The notes beneath the pieces are model-generated. The model had not been told where the DNA came from and made no database searches. It saw only the letters and a list, made by a program, of their open reading frames with translations. This document shows, in pieces, positions 5,685 through 6,377 of a stretch of DNA of 6,377 bases (its first letter is position 1; every line of letters starts with the position of its first letter). The stretch is from Spirochaetia bacterium (lineage in GTDB: Bacteria > Spirochaetota > Spirochaetia > Treponematales > Breznakiellaceae). Both the position numbers and the translations under genes were made by a program. The stretch is taken from NCBI GenBank assembly GCA_025997595.1, contig BNUU01000059.1, forward strand, positions 1 through 6,377, read 5' to 3'.

Positions 5685-5712
5685 ATAAAAATGATATTTC
5701 TTTTATGGGATA
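5678..5712. repeat. Imperfect dyad in the tag-gnd intergenic region
   Basis: TATCC plus ATAAAA (5678-5682, 5685-5690) is mirrored by TTTTAT plus GGATA (5701-5706, 5708-5712) around a 10-base centre, with a one- to two-base mismatch between the blocks. It covers the tag start codons and lies just upstream of the gnd -10. It could be an operator shared by the divergent genes or an mRNA hairpin over the tag start. Being AT-rich, it may also be chance. Confidence 0.3.
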
Positions 5713-5714
5713 AA

Positions 5715-5725
5715 TGCTATATACT
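5715..5725 (+). promoter_or_regulatory. Extended -10 promoter of gnd
   Basis: TGC followed by TATATA (5718-5723), overlapping TATACT (5720-5725), resembles an extended -10 element. No convincing -35 is seen (TTTCTT at 5697-5702 is the best-placed hexamer). Transcription would begin about 25 bases before the gnd ATG. Confidence 0.5.
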
Positions 5726-5743
5726 GATTTAAAAGAATATGCA

Positions 5744-5749
5744 GAGGAG
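5744..5749 (+). promoter_or_regulatory. Shine-Dalgarno of gnd
   Basis: GAGGAG six bases before the ATG at 5756. It is a strong site and confirms the start. Confidence 0.85.
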
Positions 5750-5755
5750 TAATTC

Positions 5756-6377
5756 ATGGGCGCTGACATTGGGCTTATCGGGCTTGCGGTAATGGGTGAG
5801 AACCTGGTTCTCAACATGGAAAGCAAGGGTTTTCAGGTAGCGGTTTTTAACCGTACCACCTCCAAGGTTGATGATTTTGTCAAAGGCCGGGGGGCGGGGA
5901 AGAACATTACCGGCTGCCACAGCCTTGGGGAATTGGCGGGCGCTTTGAGCAAGCCCCGGAAGGCCATGATCATGGTAAAAGCCGGCGGCGCCGTGGACGA
6001 TACCATTGAGCAGCTCCTGGGGGTTTTTGAAAAAGGGGACATCATCATTGACGGGGGGAATTCCAACTATCAGGATACGATCCGCCGGACCAGTTATGTG
6101 GAGTCAAAGGGACTTTTGTACATCGGTACCGGGGTTTCCGGGGGTGAAGAAGGGGCTTTGACCGGCCCGTCGATTATGCCCGGCGGCTCCCCTGCGGCCT
6201 GGTCCCTGGTGAAGCCGATTCTGCAGGCCATTTCCGCCAAGGTTGAAGGCGGGGAAGAGGTAGACCCTAACGGGTCAATTCACACCCGCCCGCCCACCCC
6301 CTGCTGCGACTGGGTGGGTGAAAACGGCGCGGGCCACTTCGTCAAAATGGTCCACAACGGCATCGAATACGGGGACA
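5756..6377 (+). CDS. gnd: 6-phosphogluconate dehydrogenase (decarboxylating), 5' part
   Basis: Oxidative pentose-phosphate enzyme converting 6-phosphogluconate and NADP+ to ribulose 5-phosphate, CO2 and NADPH in the cytoplasm. 207 codons are visible of a family length near 470-490. The Rossmann fold opens GLIGLAVMGENL (6-17). N32-R33-T34 matches the NADP+-specific phosphate pocket, and VKAGG (74-78), GGNSNY (100-105, N102) and VSGGEEGA (127-134, S128-G129-G130) match the sheep enzyme residue for residue. The catalytic lysine region GHFVKMVHNGIEYGD (from 193) is present, but the lysine is residue 197 where 183 is usual, because about 14 extra residues (roughly 168-181) precede PCCDWVG. The predicted catalytic glutamate is E204. 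The reading frame is open to the window edge. Divergent from tag, with its own promoter and ribosome site. Identity is certain; only the insertion is unusual. Confidence 0.96.
   Translation, partial: MGADIGLIGLAVMGENLVLNMESKGFQVAVFNRTTSKVDDFVKGRGAGKNITGCHSLGELAGALSKPRKAMIMVKAGGAVDDTIEQLLGVFEKGDIIIDGGNSNYQDTIRRTSYVESKGLLYIGTGVSGGEEGALTGPSIMPGGSPAAWSLVKPILQAISAKVEGGEEVDPNGSIHTRPPTPCCDWVGENGAGHFVKMVHNGIEYGD

Noticed and set aside
1..6377. Mobile element, CRISPR array, tRNA or phage content
   Set aside because: No transposase or integrase motif, no spaced repeat series and no cloverleaf-like sequence was found; genes are ordinary and compactly arranged.

Overview
The window carries eight genes. 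Six of the minus-strand genes plus the tag gene's neighbours are tightly packed, with no gap over about 120 bases. Two genes are cut by the window edges: an aconitase-superfamily (LeuC-type) gene on the left and gnd on the right. The DNA looks like an ordinary bacterial chromosome of roughly 50% GC. No transposase, phage gene, tRNA, rRNA or CRISPR array was seen. A diderm is implied by the signal-peptide beta-barrel-like protein. The gene style is compatible with a spirochaete of the termite-gut Treponema kind, but this is an impression from protein character and not a demonstrated assignment.

Layout, left to right. (1) 1-1742, minus strand: an XRE-cupin regulator followed by a LeuC-type dehydratase large subunit. 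The two overlap by 8 bp and are read from a near-consensus sigma70 promoter at 1757-1785. (2) 1782-4946, minus strand, transcribed right to left: a small membrane-anchored or lipoprotein-like protein (4515-4946), a secreted beta-barrel-like protein (3706-4434), a two-TM sensor histidine kinase (2533-3696) and an OmpR-type response regulator (1782-2543). (3) 5097-5684, minus strand: tag, 3-methyladenine DNA glycosylase I. (4) 5756-6377, plus strand: the 5' part of gnd, divergent from tag.

How the parts fit. The four-gene block looks like an envelope-sensing module: two exported proteins of unknown function plus a kinase with a very short extracytoplasmic loop and its cognate regulator. Upstream of the block lies a perfect tandem 11-bp repeat, the spacing used by OmpR/PhoB-family regulators, abutting a possible -35. 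Downstream of that is a hairpin plus T-tract in the presumed leader. This suggests autoregulation and perhaps attenuation (inference). The XRE-cupin gene probably controls itself and the LeuC-type gene; a tandem 9-bp repeat covers its -10 and predicted transcription start.

The points most worth checking are the missing cluster cysteine in the LeuC-type protein (Gly378), the PhoB-box-like repeat with the leader hairpin, the nearly leaderless regulator mRNA, and a 14-residue insertion just before the catalytic lysine of Gnd.
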